From Pseudo-nitzschia pungens (taxonomy: Eukaryota > Bacillariophyta > Bacillariophyceae > Bacillariales > Bacillariaceae), in the NCBI GenBank assembly GCA_037355855.1, contig CM074758.1, positions 6,421,001-6,485,000 on the forward strand: a stretch of 64,000 bases of DNA. Reading direction: 5' to 3'. The notes under the pieces were generated by a model, which saw only the letters and a list, made by a program, of their open reading frames with translations, did not search any database and was not told where the DNA came from. Numbering within the stretch: position 1 is the stretch's first letter; the number at the start of each line of letters is the position of its first letter. This document shows positions 41,866-52,340 of the stretch, piece by piece. The position numbers and the translations under genes are program-made.

Positions 41866-42060
41866 CTACAGGGGAAACAGCGCTACAGGGGATACAGCGC
41901 TAAAGGGGATACAGCGATACAGCGATACAGCGATACAGCGATACAGGGATACAGCGATACAGGGATACAGCGCTGCAACGCTACAGCGCTACAGGGGAAA
42001 CAGCGATACAGCGCTACAGGGATACAGCGCTGCAGCGCTACAGCGCTACAGGGGATGAGC
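41866..42060. repeat. ACAGCGCTACAGGGGATACAGCGATAC array
   Basis: Short overlapping units of ACAGCGCTACAGGG and ATACAGCGAT. A second block is at 42475-42600. CTACAGCGCTAC also closes the array in the element at 45660-47980 (about 47280). Confidence 0.8.
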
Positions 42061-42474
42061 GCAGCTCAGCTCTGTATCGTATCGTGACAGCGCTCCGCTA
42101 ACTCGTAAAATAACAGAGCTCTGTAGCTCCAGTACTGTATTCTACGGGTAGCGTAGTGTGTGCGGAGTAGCGTAGCGTAGCTCCGCTTTTAATTAGATTC
42201 AAAGGTGTGCTAGCGCGTTGGGTAACTGTCTGGGTCAGGTATCCGGTCATAGTACATATTATACACCAATGACCCGACCCCGGCGGTAGCATAGTATCTT
42301 AGCATGGTAGCATCGTAGGTTAACATATCTAATATTTCGTAGCATTAGCAACCCTAACCTTGTAGCACTCAGCTACACTGTATTAGTGCGGATGCTATAC
42401 CCGGGGTATGTACAACTGGTACAAATCGTACGCGACAACCCTAGTATCTTTGGAGTTAGCACCCCTTACCACAC
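42061..42474. other. Low-repeat stretch within the 9.65-kb element
   Basis: Short TAGCGTAG repeats (about 42145-42175) and otherwise unique sequence with no gene seen. Confidence 0.35.
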
Positions 42475-42832
42475 GTGCGCTACAGCGCTACAGCGATAAA
42501 GGGGATACAGCGCTACAGCGTTACAGCGCTACAGCGTTACAGCGCTACAGCGTTACAGCGCTACAGGGATACAGGGATACAGCGCTACAGCGTTACAACA
42601 CTTAACCCTAATGGTGGTTCAATAACGAATTTCGACCCCGGCTCTTAATTTTTCGACCCAAATATTCGAGTTTGCAGCGAAAAATTAATTTTTGGAGCCA
42701 AAAAATAATAATTCGAGCTTAAGAAAGACCCTTTCGCTCCAAATAATAAAAATATTGGAGCTAAAAACATCTAAAAAAAAAGAGGGGGGTGGTCGAAATG
42801 GGTCAAAATGGTCAAAAATCAGTTATTAGACG
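42475..42832. other. Second ACAGCGCTAC block and right terminal region
   Basis: 42475-42600 repeats ACAGCGCTACAGCGTT. 42600-42790 is AT-rich with repeated TTCGACCC, TTCGAG and GGAGC words. 42790-42832 holds TGGTCGAAATGGGTCAAAATGG-type repeats and the right terminal inverted repeat. The left end similarly has TCGAAAATT and GGGGTCAAATATTTGACC words. Confidence 0.5.
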
Positions 42833-42834
42833 TA

Positions 42835-45659
42835 GCACCTCCAGTTGCAATAATACCACCAGCCCACCTGTCAAGAGCCTCCTGGAAGTCAACAGCCAAG
42901 GTCTCACCAGGTGTTGAGGAATCAGAGCCAGCACAAAACAAATCTGTGTCATCCACAAAAGCAAAACCCACAAGAGAAACCAGCTGCAGGGACAAAGAAG
43001 TGACAAGGTGGACACCATGCCCGGCCTGTTGCATCATTGGGAAGACAATTGTAGAAACCAAAGCCCAGAGAGTAGGACCAATACCATTGCCTTGGCCACA
43101 ACCACTGAGAGGAACAGGTTCATCACCATACACAGGGCCTGACCTACCAAAACCAGTTTTGATGTGGTGCTTGGCATGCTGCAGGGTAGACAGGAGAACT
43201 TCACACACCTGTGCAGGAACTCCAAAGCTCTGGAGAGTGGGGCCAGCAATGGGATGGGAGATTCTATCATAGCAGCCCTTGGCATCATTCATTGCAACAG
43301 CACCAGATCTACGCTTCTGCCGCAACACATCACAGATGAGCTTCTTGTTCAGGCAGGTGTTGATGGCCTTATGGTGTTTCCTACTCCCATGTTGATCAGC
43401 AGCCGCTGCATTGGCAAGTTCAGCATAGGCAAGAATGCGTCTGCCAATCATCTTGTTGTTGATCTGGAACTCAGGAGACATCAACTGGATAAGCCGCATC
43501 TTGTCCACCCTATATTCACCAGGTTTCTTGAAGATCTCCACATCAGTGATGACCTGCCAAGCAGAAGGAGAGAAGCCAACAATCAAGGGGACTGATCTCA
43601 GAAGAGTATCAAACTTGTTCAACTGTGGATCAAGGGCAAAAGCCTTGTGGTGGGCAAAGCTCAAACAAGAAGGCTTGCTGGCTGTGCGTTCCCTCTGGCA
43701 TTTCCAGGCAGCAGCATTGTCAGCTGGACACACGGAATAGTCAAAAGGGGGCAATCTCAGTATAGAGTCAGGGACTTTGAGACAGGAAAGAAATTCAGAA
43801 AGGTACTTGTCGGTGTCAGGCGGGGGAATGTATGTGCCATCAAGAACTTGAGCAGAAGCCTGGGCTGTGCCGAGGTATCCAAAGTCGTGAATGAAGGAGG
43901 GAGTCATGGAAGGAGTGCCAAGACACTGTTGTTGGCGCCGGACATTGGATTCAGCCATAGCTGGAACCATAATAGATTGGGACTCCAAGACCTGTTCAAC
44001 ACCATCAGGGCCAACTGCAATAGCCCTCAAGACTGCTGCCTTGTTGACACGACCCCAAATAGACCGAGCAACAAGGCCAAGCTCTCTTTGAAGCCGTTCC
44101 CTGCGTATCCTAGCACGAATCTGGGAAGCACTCTGGTTGTGAGGCTTGCCTTCAGCAAGAAGTGCATCCACCAGGCCTTGATTGAAGGAGTCTCTCCATG
44201 AGGGAGCCAACTTTTTCACTGACCGGTACTGCTTGTAAGCTTGTTTCAGATGTAGTAGAGCACTGGAAAGATCACTGTGTTCACCTTTGTAGAGAGAAAG
44301 CTTGCAGGCCAGCCTCTTCAGAACAGTGTGACTGGTAGACACACCCTGCCTCAACTTGACAACATGCCGCCAAAAGTCAATTGTATCACGATAGACCTGG
44401 AGCTGTGGTGACCATGGAATCAAACCAGCCCGAGTGTGGCAGAGGTGTTGTTCAACAGACAGCCTGAGAGAGGTGGAGGTGTCATGAAGGACTTCATAGG
44501 TGGTGATGAGATCAGCACGCACAGAAATGTTACCAGACTGAAACTGAGCCAGCAGCTGCTCCAGCTTAGCTTGGAGGGAAAACACTCCAGCCTTGAGAAA
44601 GCTGTGCCTCACACGCTTGAAATACCGTTGACGCAGATGAGGGTGAGAGGACTGCAGTCAGGACAGAGAGAATTGCACAGGAGGTGGCAGATGTTTGCCC
44701 ATGATGCTGCCATTACAGACCTCAATCCAGAGCATGCGATGATCAGACTCCATACCCTGGGCACCACCAAAGGGACAGTACCCTGCCCTGAGAACATCAA
44801 CATTCTCAGAGACCCAAATGGCATCAATTGCGGTCCTAGTGGTGTTTCTGTTGTGGATGGCAGGAGGGGAAGACTGAGAATGAAGTGTAAGAATAGCCTC
44901 TCTGAAACCAAGAACCTTGAGCTCAGAAGACAAGCCATCAGTCCGAACATCAGAATTGTGATCAATCCCAAGAATGACATGGTCACCAGCGCCCAAGCAG
45001 GCCTGAAGGGCAGCAGTCAAATCCCTGTGAAAAAGGATGCATGGATTGGGACAGAAAAGATTCTCAGCTGCTTGAAAGTAACGGTACTGTTGGTTCCAAA
45101 CTGAGCCAAGATCCCTGTCATTTTCAACAGGACAGTAGGCAGAAAACATGGTTACAGTGTAGCCAGCCCTGCCCTGAAACTTGACAAAGGTCCACCTTCC
45201 AAGACCAGAAGGATCAGCCCCATGAGCAACCATGTGGGAGCTAAACAGTTGGTCAATGGTAAAACCAGTGCCGCCAGGCTGAAGCCACATGCAGTCAGAA
45301 GCCTCATGCTTGTTGTTGGCAAGATAGGAAAAACTTGAAGGGCAGACATTCTTCATGCGCCGGTTGAAAAGGTCACAGGGAAGGAGCTTGGATTCATTCA
45401 AACAATGCTCAGCAAAAAGCACCACACTAGCTTTACTCTTGACAAATTGGCGGGAGTTGTGCCTGGACCTGGACATAAAAGCAGCTCTGCGCTGACGCCC
45501 AATGTTTTGGAAGGTGATGATGGTGAAATTGGAGGATGGAGCTTGAGGAAAAGGATGTCCAAAACTATCAGAATCCTTAGCAGCAAGAGAGTCTCCATGA
45601 AGAGTTAATTGGACAAAATGAGAATCAGGGAGAGAGTCAGAGGGGGGAAGGGAAGAACT
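42835..45659 (-). pseudogene. LINE ORF2, 5' half (endonuclease to RT catalytic motif), one nonsense codon
   Basis: The minus strand is open from about 45659 to 42835 apart from one TGA at about 44658-44660, in a stretch that aligns FSHSKLQSSHP. It includes ITFQNIG, LFAEHCLN, GIDHNSDV and SDHRM of the endonuclease, and GCGQGNGIGPTLW and FVDDTDLF of the reverse transcriptase. It ends at GIIATGGA where the 9.65-kb element inserted; the partner half is C3 (32448-33178). At the other end it is cut by the element at 45660-47980, and the ORF2 start lies beyond that (47981-48080). Confidence 0.85.
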
Positions 45660-46230
45660 GGAGCGGTCGGAAATAGAAAAACGTGCGCACCGCGACAGGT
45701 TAAGCTTTTTCAAAATGATACATATGAACTTACCGTACATACTACATATATCGACGTGTGATTTACATATTAATACGTAGAACGAGATAAGTAACGTTCA
45801 TGAAAAAAATCTCCACGGTTCAAATTTAAAAAGTGGGAACCGGGAAACTAAAAATAGTTGTTTTTGGGTCACGTAATTAATTAATTACGTACGTAATGAA
45901 AATAATTACCTACGTAATTAATATTAGTACGATTGGATTTAATTACGTACGATTGGATTTAATTACGTACGATTGAAGATTAATTACGTAACTATGTGGC
46001 TTAAATAGGTAAACCAGCCAATTTAATGACCCAATAATAATTTAAATATGCCCTTTATCAATGTAAAACATAAGCCTCTTGTTAGAGCCTCCAAATTGCT
46101 TCAATTTGATGACAAAGACGATGTATGCGCCTTTTAAAGTGCCGCTAACAGCCACATAACAGCCACATAATAGATACTATAGACGTATATGCGCCATTTA
46201 AAGTGCCGCTGATAGCCACTTATTCGGTAC
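45660..46230. repeat. Left long terminal inverted repeat
   Basis: The arm pairs with 47564-47980 over its outer 200 bp closely and again at its inner end. The middle is more diverged and about 150 bp longer than the right arm because of extra TTAATTACGTACGATTGGAT repeats (about 45930-45985). Confidence 0.7.
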
Positions 46231-46409
46231 GGGCTGTCGGCGCCACTTTAAATGGCGCCCTTACTGGTAAGGTAAGCCCCTTTAAGTGGCGCTACACTAG
46301 AAGTCACTCTGCCGGAGCTGAGTACTTGTAAATGGCTGTCGTGATGAGCCAATAAAAAAATTCGATTTTCCAGTACAAATTGTACAGGGATTTATGTGGA
46401 AAAAAAAAT

Positions 46410-46765
46410 TAATGCAAGGGGGACAGCAAGCAGCAAGCAGCAACGCGTTGATAATACAGGGGGGGGGACAGCAAGCAGCAAGCAGCAACGCGTCGATAAT
46501 ACAGCGGGGGACAGCAAGCAGCAAGCAGCAACGTGTCGATAATACAGGGGGGGGGACAGCAAGCAGCAAGCAGCAACGCGTCGATAATACAGCGGGGGAC
46601 AGCAAGCAGCAAGCAGCAACGTGTCGATAATACAGCGGGGGGGGGGGGACAGCAAGCAGCAAGCAGCAACGCGTCGATAATACAGCGGGGGACAGCAAGC
46701 AGCAAGCAGCAACGCGTCGATAATACAGGGGGGACAGCAAGCAGCAACGCATCGATAATACAAAA
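46410..46765. repeat. Minisatellite CAGCAAGCAGCAACGCGTCGATAATACAGGGGG
   Basis: Eight units of ACAGCAAGCAGCAAGCAGCAACGCG + TCGATAATACAG + 3 to 12 G. This is the reverse complement of the unit at 41545-41865. A second small block is at 47140-47270. G-runs of this spacing could form quadruplexes; no test is possible here. Confidence 0.85.
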
Positions 46766-46789
46766 CAAAAATCACGTACATCATCAATC

Positions 46790-47090
46790 AAAGGAATACC
46801 TCGAGAGCGATGGGCGTTGCATCGCATTGGTCAGGGAAACGATAAAAATGCTCACGAAGGCGTCTTCCTGCAGGGTTGGCGAGCCGTCCCCTTGCTGCAC
46901 TTTCGCCAATCATGTTAGAACCGATGTCTGCAGCAAACTGGATGCGATAATCGATAGCAGACTCCTTTCGTCGTTGCTGCTTGCTACGATCGTCTTCGTC
47001 GTTTTTCTCTGGAAAGACAGAAATGGAACAACGAACTGTTAGTGCCGTTCATTATTTGTCGGTCTTTCTTGTTCCGATGTGTATTCGTCG
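46790..47090 (-). other. Possible coding remnant inside the 2.3-kb inverted-repeat element
   Basis: Between the two minisatellite blocks is about 300 bp of non-repeated DNA. One minus-strand frame reads about 60 codons without a stop (RRKESAIDYRIQFAADIG, then MIGESAARGRLANPAG). It is hydrophilic and protein-like. It might be the remains of the element's own gene, but I cannot assign a family. Confidence 0.3.
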
Positions 47091-47139
47091 TTGCTGCTTG
47101 CTACGATCGTCTTCGTCATTTTTCTCAGAAAAGGCAGAA

Positions 47140-47290
47140 AGCAGCAAGCAGCAACGCGTCGATAATACGGGGGGGGGGCAGCAAGCAGCAGCAACGCGTC
47201 GATAATACAGGGGGGGCAGCGAGCAGCAGCAAGGAGCAACGCGTCGATAATACAGGGGGGACAGCAAGTTAGCGCTACGCTACAGCGCTA
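47140..47290. repeat. Second GCAGCAACGCGTCGATAATAC block
   Basis: Three units like those at 46410-46765, followed by CGCTACGCTACAGCGCTACGG. Confidence 0.75.
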
Positions 47291-47563
47291 CGGTGCATCC
47301 TGTAAATAGACACTTTTAAGATGGGCTATCAGCGTCACTGAGAGGGGCAGTCCCACTAAAAGGCTGACAGCCACTGTAACGTACGGTAAGATCTTAGTCA
47401 TACGGTACTCCGTACCGTATATCTGTGGTTCTAGTACCGGTAAGTACTTTTAGCGCCACTTGAAGGGGCGTTTCATGGTAAGTTTAGAAGTGCACTGACT
47501 TACCTGTAACCCTAAACCCTAACTTACCTTACCTTACCAGTAAAGGCGCGTACGTACGTACGG

Positions 47564-47980
47564 AATAAGTGGCTATCAGCGGCACTTTGAATGGCGCGTA
47601 TACCTTATACGTCTATAGTAATAGCCTAAGCGCTACATTGATAGACTCAAGTACATTTTTTAATCTTATTATCTAGCTTATTTAATTATGATATAAGCCA
47701 CTTAAAAGCTTAATTGTGAAATCGTGCGTAATATTAATTATGTACGTAATTAATTAATTACGTAAAAAACCCAATTTTTAATTTCCCGGTTCCCCCTTTT
47801 TTAAATTTGAATCGTGGAGATTTTTTTCATGAACGTTACTTATCTCGTTCTACGTATTACTTCGGTAATACGTAAATCACACGTTGATATATGTAGTATG
47901 TATGGTAAGTTTATACGTATCATTTTGAAAAAACTCAACCTGTCGCGCGGTGCGCACGTTTTTCTATTTCCGACCGCTCC
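47564..47980. repeat. Right long terminal inverted repeat
   Basis: Reverse complement partner of 45660-46230, see there. Just inside it is a short AACCCTAAACCCTAAC stretch (about 47506-47521). Confidence 0.7.
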
Positions 47981-48080
47981 CGGGAGAAGCACGGATGGGA
48001 TTTGGAGTGGAAGGCATCCCATCAAACCTCACACCAGAAATCCTAACCATGATCAGAAGGAAACCGAGTCTGTCGCACGG
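47981..48080 (-). pseudogene. LINE ORF1 end / ORF2 start fragment
   Basis: On the minus strand these 100 bases match A2 12243-12345. They cover the end of ORF1 and the start of ORF2 including CATGATCAGAAGGAAAC (compare the ATGGTTAG junction in A2; here the equivalent reads CATGGTTAGGATTTC). The LINE copy is 5'-truncated here at CCGTGCGACAGACTC and abuts element D. It belongs to the same LINE as 42835-45659. Confidence 0.8.
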
Positions 48081-48082
48081 TA

Positions 48083-50017
48083 GAAACAATCAACAGGTTT
48101 GCGGACGTCAGAGGGGAGGTATTGGACCACAAGGGAAGGGGAAGGATGCTCCGGGGCCTACTAGACTCCGGATGCTCCAAATCCATTATCTTAAGGCACT
48201 TTGTCGACCGAAGTCAACTAACGAACCGAGACCAAAGATCTGTCACCTATAACACCTACGGGGGCAACTTTCGGACCAAGTCTGCGGCTTCAGTGGGACT
48301 GAGATTGATAGAATTTTCAAACTCCAAGACCATCAAATGGACCTTCCAAGTGGATGAATACCATCACCATGAAGAGGTGCCCTATGACATGATCATAGGA
48401 TTGGATCTGATGGCGCAACTAGGACTGGATATAAAATACAGCTTCCGAACAATCAAATGGCAGGGTGACTCCATCCCCATGAAGGGAATGGGGGAGCTCG
48501 CTGATCCGGACAAATGTGAGGCAGTCTTCTTTGCCAACACACAAAGTCCAATCCTCCAACAGGAGGAAGAGAGACAATCCAAAATTCTGGACGCAGATTA
48601 CTCCAAAGTCGATATAGACGCTATGGTCAATGACCTGGAGATTACAGACGCTTCCAAGGAAGCGCTGAAACAAACCCTGAAGAAATTCCCAACACTCTTT
48701 GGAGGAGGACTGGGTCTGCTCAAAAATATAGAACCGGTATCGATTGAACTCCAACCAGGGGTCAAACCGGTCCGGCAGAGGTACTATTCCGTGCCCCATG
48801 CCTTTGAGCAAGCACTATGGAAGGAGATCACAAGACTCTGTGATATGAGTTCTGGAAAAAAAAACCCATGACGATGATTCACCATGGGCATCTCCGACAT
48901 TTTGTCAGCCCAAGAAAACTGGGGACATCCCGCGTTCTCACTGACTTTCGCAAGATGAACGCAGCCATTCAGTGGAAACCGTTCCCACTACCACAAATAG
49001 GGGAAACAATCCAAAGACTGCAAAAGTTCAAATCAGCTACGGCGCTGGACTTATCCCAGGGATATTATACCATTCCCATCTGCAAGGAGAGCCAGAAAAT
49101 CTGTTCAACCATTTTACCATGGGGGAAGTATGCCTACAAGCGACTGGCAATGGGGATTGCTTGTGCGCCGGACATCTTCCAATCAGTCATGATGAATCTA
49201 CTCGGCGATCTGGACTATGTCCTGGTCTATATTGATGATATCCTAATCATTCAGCGAGAGGGAGAATCTGAACAGGATCACCTCAACAAAATCGATACAG
49301 TCCTACAGAGGCTTGACAACGCTGGCTTTCGAGCCAACCTAAGAAAATCCTTTTTCATGCAAAAAGAAGTGGAATATCTGGGATTTCTATTAACAACAGA
49401 GGGCATTCAGCCCCAGCCAAAGAAGCTGGAGGCGATGAAACGCTTGGAAGCGCCCAAGAACACCAAGCAACTCAAGATGTTCCTTGGAATGGTAAATTTC
49501 TACAGGGATATGTGGAAGCGCCGCTCCCACATCCTGGCTCCCCTCAACAAACTAGCAGGGAAGAAGGGCAAAATGAACTGGTATTGGGGCCCAGCAGAGC
49601 AGAAAGCTTTCATGGAGGCAAAACGAATGCTGGCAGAGGAAGCCAAACTAGCATTCCCGGACTTTACGAAACCATTTCATCTCTACTCAGACGCCAGCGA
49701 CAGGCAACTGGGAGCAACTGTATGCCAAGATGGCAAGCCCCTTGGATTCTACACAAGGAAACTGAACTCAGCGCAGCTCAACTACACTGTAGGGGAAAAA
49801 GAACTCCTTGGTATAGTGGAAGGCCTAAAGACGTTTGAAGGAATCCTACAAGTCAAGAGGTGATTATCCACACAGACCACCTTAACCTGCTCTACCAGCA
49901 GATGCCCACCCAAAGAATGGTACGATGGAGACTCCTTATGGAGGAGTTCCACCCTGTGGTCAAGCATGTCGCTGGCAAGGACAATGATGCAGCAGATGCG
50001 CTATCTTGCCTGGACAT
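48083..50017 (+). pseudogene. D pol, protease to RNase H, two frameshifts
   Basis: The frame opens at 48083 (ETINRFADVRGEV). Protease is at LLDSGCSKSII (about 48165). The frame breaks in an A-run near 48860. The next frame (48868-49863) has DFRKMNAAI, SQGYYTIP, LAMGIACAPDIFQ and YIDD (about 49228-49239) of reverse transcriptase, then LYSDASDRQLGA of RNase H. A second break is near 49860 and the third frame (HTDHLNLLYQQ ... DAADALSCLDIT) finishes RNase H. The A9 run at 48857 may be an assembly or sequencing indel instead of a true mutation. Confidence 0.85.
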
Positions 50018-50022
50018 CACTG

Positions 50023-50342
50023 TGTTACGGTCTAGAGTAGAAATTTTGGAGTGGTATGAAATTGTGAATGTTTAGATACTTTACGAGATATTGTTACGTG
50101 AATTATAAATGGAGACATATAAAATTTGAGGTCGCAGCATAGCCACATTTTGGCATGCTCTGCCATAAATGTTGATTCATTGTCGATTCCCACGATTGGG
50201 CATATATCACCTTTCTGGCACTCGACCATAATAGTTAGAACACATATCGAATGTATTCATGACTGAATATATAATATTCGATTCCCATATGGGATTCGGT
50301 TAATTATTCAATCGTGACTGCTAGCTACGCTAGCCCGTCACA
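50023..50342 (-). repeat. J 3' LTR (320 bp)
   Basis: Read on the minus strand it runs TGTGACGGGCTAGC ... CTAGACCGTAACA. An AGGCACTA tract precedes it, as in E and F. It ends next to the TSD. Confidence 0.88.
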
Positions 50343-50896
50343 TAGTGCCTCCACTGAACTGCTCCTTCTTTGAATAGGAGATTGATCTGTGCTAGGTGGA
50401 GGAAGTCTCTGCCTAGTATCAAATTGTATTTGCAGTTCGGGGAATGGAAGAGCCTTGCCTCGTGTAGGTCGATGGTATAGTTGCCAAACTCTTGTAGCTT
50501 GAGGTTCTTCATGATGATGTATTCTGTAGTGTCAAAGCTTCCATTTGCTGTCGTGGTTAGGACTTGATGCTTGCTTCTTATTGGCATGGTGCCAAATGGT
50601 AGGGCTCTTTTGTTGATTATAGTTCCGGACGATCCACTATCAAGTAGTGCAAGTAGTGGTCTTGATTTCGTTGGTATGCCTTGTATATACTGTACTGTGG
50701 TTAGTAGAATAGGAGCCACGTTGCTCGTATTCTGAATAGGAGCCACATTGCTCTTATTCATGTATGCCTGTTCTGGGGAGCTGGAGGCAAGGTGATTGCT
50801 GGTTTTGGTGAAGCCCGGGGCTTCTTGTTCGGCCGGGGGCCTTTGGAGATTCAGGCGAGCCACACAAGTTCCCCATCGATGCTCCGTTTGGTTCAT
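50330..50896 (-). CDS. J protease-like ORF (188 aa)
   Basis: The start ATG (50896-50894) overlaps the gag stop as ATGA, a layout that suits coupled reinitiation. The N-terminal 45 residues are a linker. A duplicated SNVAPI segment follows at about 49-62. The retropepsin motif LLDSGSSGTIINKRALP has its catalytic Asp at residue 86, and LILGRDFL near the end is the usual flap-side hydrophobic-Gly block. The protein is almost identical in layout to the protease part of E pol, but stops right after AVQW at the LTR edge, where E continues into reverse transcriptase. Role: Gag processing. Confidence 0.75.
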   Translation of the reverse strand: MNQTEHRWGTCVARLNLQRPPAEQEAPGFTKTSNHLASSSPEQAYMNKSNVAPIQNTSNVAPILLTTVQYIQGIPTKSRPLLALLDSGSSGTIINKRALPFGTMPIRSKHQVLTTTANGSFDTTEYIIMKNLKLQEFGNYTIDLHEARLFHSPNCKYNLILGRDFLHLAQINLLFKEGAVQWRHYVTG

Positions 50897-51906
50897 CCAC
50901 CATGGTTGGCATGGTATTCTTCGATTGCCGCGTCGCGTGCTGCATTCATGTGGGCCTGGAAGGTTTCATTGCTTCCTGGTATCATGAGAGCATGGGTGTG
51001 GGTGTGGAAGGACTCAGTTTGTTGGTTGTTTCCAGAGCCCTTGTTGTAGTTTTTGGAAAACCGGTTCTTTGGGCACTCAGACCAATCATGATTATGGCCT
51101 GGAATCCGACAAGGGTTGGATTTCTTCTTGGTGTTGTTTCCCTTGTGGTTGTGTGAGTTGCGCTTGCGCGAGTTGTTATTGCTGTTGGAATTGTTCGAGC
51201 GCTTTTGGTGTTGTTTGTTGTTGTTCTTGTTGCTCTTCTTGTTGGCTTGGCGCTCGTGACAGCTCATATGATCCACAATGTGTTGTACTGTGGTGTCTTC
51301 TTGAATTCCACTGTGGATGATTCCATAGCTCTCGATCCACGCAGATGGAAAGGAGTGTAGAAGAATAGTGAGTTTTTCCACTCTGGATAGCGGCGCGCTG
51401 CTACCATCCAGTTTCTGGGTGTATTTCATGAGGATGAGGATCCTGTCAGCATGGTCCTTGCATGTAACTGATGGGGTCTTTCTACACTCGGAGCTGCGGA
51501 GATAAGTGTGCATGATGTCTCTAGCGTCCCTGGCGTTGCAGTAGAGCTTGGTGAAGTCAAGGAACGCTTGGTCGTAGCCTCCAATCTCTTCTTGCAAGTA
51601 TTGGTATTCCTCTGGGTCCAATGGATCCTTTATCATATCATTCCACTTACTCTGTGCATCAGTGGTGAGGCATCGACTGAAGTGGGTGAGGTAGGTGTCC
51701 ATTGGAAGTCTCAGGAGCTTGGCGGCGTTCCGAAAGGACTCTTCCACAAAGAGTAGTTCTTCTAGTGCTCCGGTCTCTGTGAACAGGGGGACTTTCATGC
51801 TGTCGGTCCGGTCCTCATCGACATTGTACAGGGTGAAGAGCTTGGGCTTGGTTCGATCGAACGAGCTCTTGTAGGCAATCGGTGGGTCTCTGTAGATGCC
51901 GGCCAT
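50893..51906 (-). CDS. J Gag (337 aa)
   Basis: Starts MAGIYRDPPIAYKSSFDRTKP, as in E. The conserved part (about 1-205) has DSMKVPLFTETG, FRNAAKLLRLP, CLTTDAQSKWNDMI, DIMHTYLRSSEC and LLHSFPSAW. Residues about 205-245 are Lys/Asn-rich. Residues near 250 form CRIPGHNHDWSEC, a short Cys/His motif in place of a CCHC knuckle. The frame is intact from Met to stop, which is unusual in this wreckage. It should build the particle that carries J RNA, and possibly the RNA of relatives. Confidence 0.85.
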   Translation of the reverse strand: MAGIYRDPPIAYKSSFDRTKPKLFTLYNVDEDRTDSMKVPLFTETGALEELLFVEESFRNAAKLLRLPMDTYLTHFSRCLTTDAQSKWNDMIKDPLDPEEYQYLQEEIGGYDQAFLDFTKLYCNARDARDIMHTYLRSSECRKTPSVTCKDHADRILILMKYTQKLDGSSAPLSRVEKLTILLHSFPSAWIESYGIIHSGIQEDTTVQHIVDHMSCHERQANKKSNKNNNKQHQKRSNNSNSNNNSRKRNSHNHKGNNTKKKSNPCRIPGHNHDWSECPKNRFSKNYNKGSGNNQQTESFHTHTHALMIPGSNETFQAHMNAARDAAIEEYHANHGG

Positions 51907-52007
51907 GTTGCTTGTTGGAGATACAAGGTGCCTGTTTTGTTGAGGATAAGGGGGGTTTGGTTTTGAATTCAGTACTGAGTTCTACTGTTTCTACTGTAAA
52001 GCACAAA

Positions 52008-52019
52008 CAGTAATTACTG
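52008..52019 (-). promoter_or_regulatory. J primer-binding position: 12-nt palindrome
   Basis: CAGTAATTACTG lies directly inside the 5' LTR and is its own reverse complement. The identical word is at the same position in E (54585-54596). There is no TGG-starting tRNA primer match here. Self-priming or dimer formation is inference. Confidence 0.55.
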
Positions 52020-52340
52020 TGTTACGGTCTAGAGTAGAAATTTTGGAGTGGTATGAAATTGTGAATGTTTAGATACTTTACGAGATATTGTTACGTGAAT
52101 TATAAATGGAGACATATAAAATTTGAGGTCGCGAGCATAGCCACATTTTGGCATGCTCTGCCATAAATGTTGATTCATTGTCGATTCCCACGATTGGGCA
52201 TATATCACCTTTCTGGCACTCGACCATAATAGTTAGAACACATATCGAATGTATTCATGACTGAATATATAATATTCGATTCCCATATGGGATTCGGTTA
52301 ATTATTCAATCAAGACTGCTAGCTACGCTAGCCCGTCACA
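52020..52340 (-). repeat. J 5' LTR (321 bp)
   Basis: Near-identical to 50023-50342. Differences seen are GTCGCGAGC against GTCGCAGC and CAATCAAGAC against CAATCGTGAC. Confidence 0.88.

Larger units (their letters stand above)
33179..42832. mobile_element. 9.65-kb TA-flanked inverted-repeat element made of satellites
   Basis: The insertion splits a LINE ORF2 between an Ala and an Ile codon (minus strand GGTGC-TA-TTGAACC). TA stands at both edges (33177-33178 and 42833-42834). The ends form inverted repeats: CGTCTGATAACTGATTTT on the left and rc CGTCTAATAACTGATTTTT on the right. TA duplication plus short inverted repeats is typical of Tc1/mariner-type movement. No transposase is seen inside. 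The content is at least ten different tandem arrays, one B element (34339-36365) and little unique DNA. It is probably non-autonomous. Confidence 0.7.
45660..47980. mobile_element. 2.3-kb element with long terminal inverted repeats
   Basis: The left end GGAGCGGTCGGAAATAG (45660-) and the right end, its reverse complement (-47980), open inverted repeats of several hundred bases. Matching features on both arms are AAAAACGTGCGCACCGCG, AACGAGATAAGTAACGTTC, AATTAATTAATTACGTACG, and AGTGCCGCTGATAGCCACTTATT (46205-46229 against 47564-47588). The host LINE continues directly at both flanks. No convincing target duplication or transposase was found. It looks like a foldback or Mutator-like non-autonomous element. 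Confidence 0.75.
50023..52340 (-). mobile_element. J: gag-protease-only LTR element, minus strand
   Basis: Two LTRs (50023-50342 and 52020-52340) flank a 1.7-kb interior with only gag and protease. The TSD CACTG is at 50018-50022 and 52341-52345, and removing J restores the D pol frame ...LDIT-DDP. The two LTRs differ by about two substitutions and one indel, so insertion was recent. The element lacks reverse transcriptase, RNase H and integrase, so it must use another element's pol; E-type enzymes are the natural candidates given Gag and protease similarity. Confidence 0.88.

Noticed and set aside
47500..47525. Telomere-like AACCCTAAACCCTAAC
   Set aside because: Fewer than three units, inside a transposon arm, and without an array.
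48857..48870. Programmed frameshift between D protease and reverse transcriptase
   Set aside because: The break lies within the N-terminal RT region, not at a domain border, and D has further breaks. A run of nine A suggests an indel.
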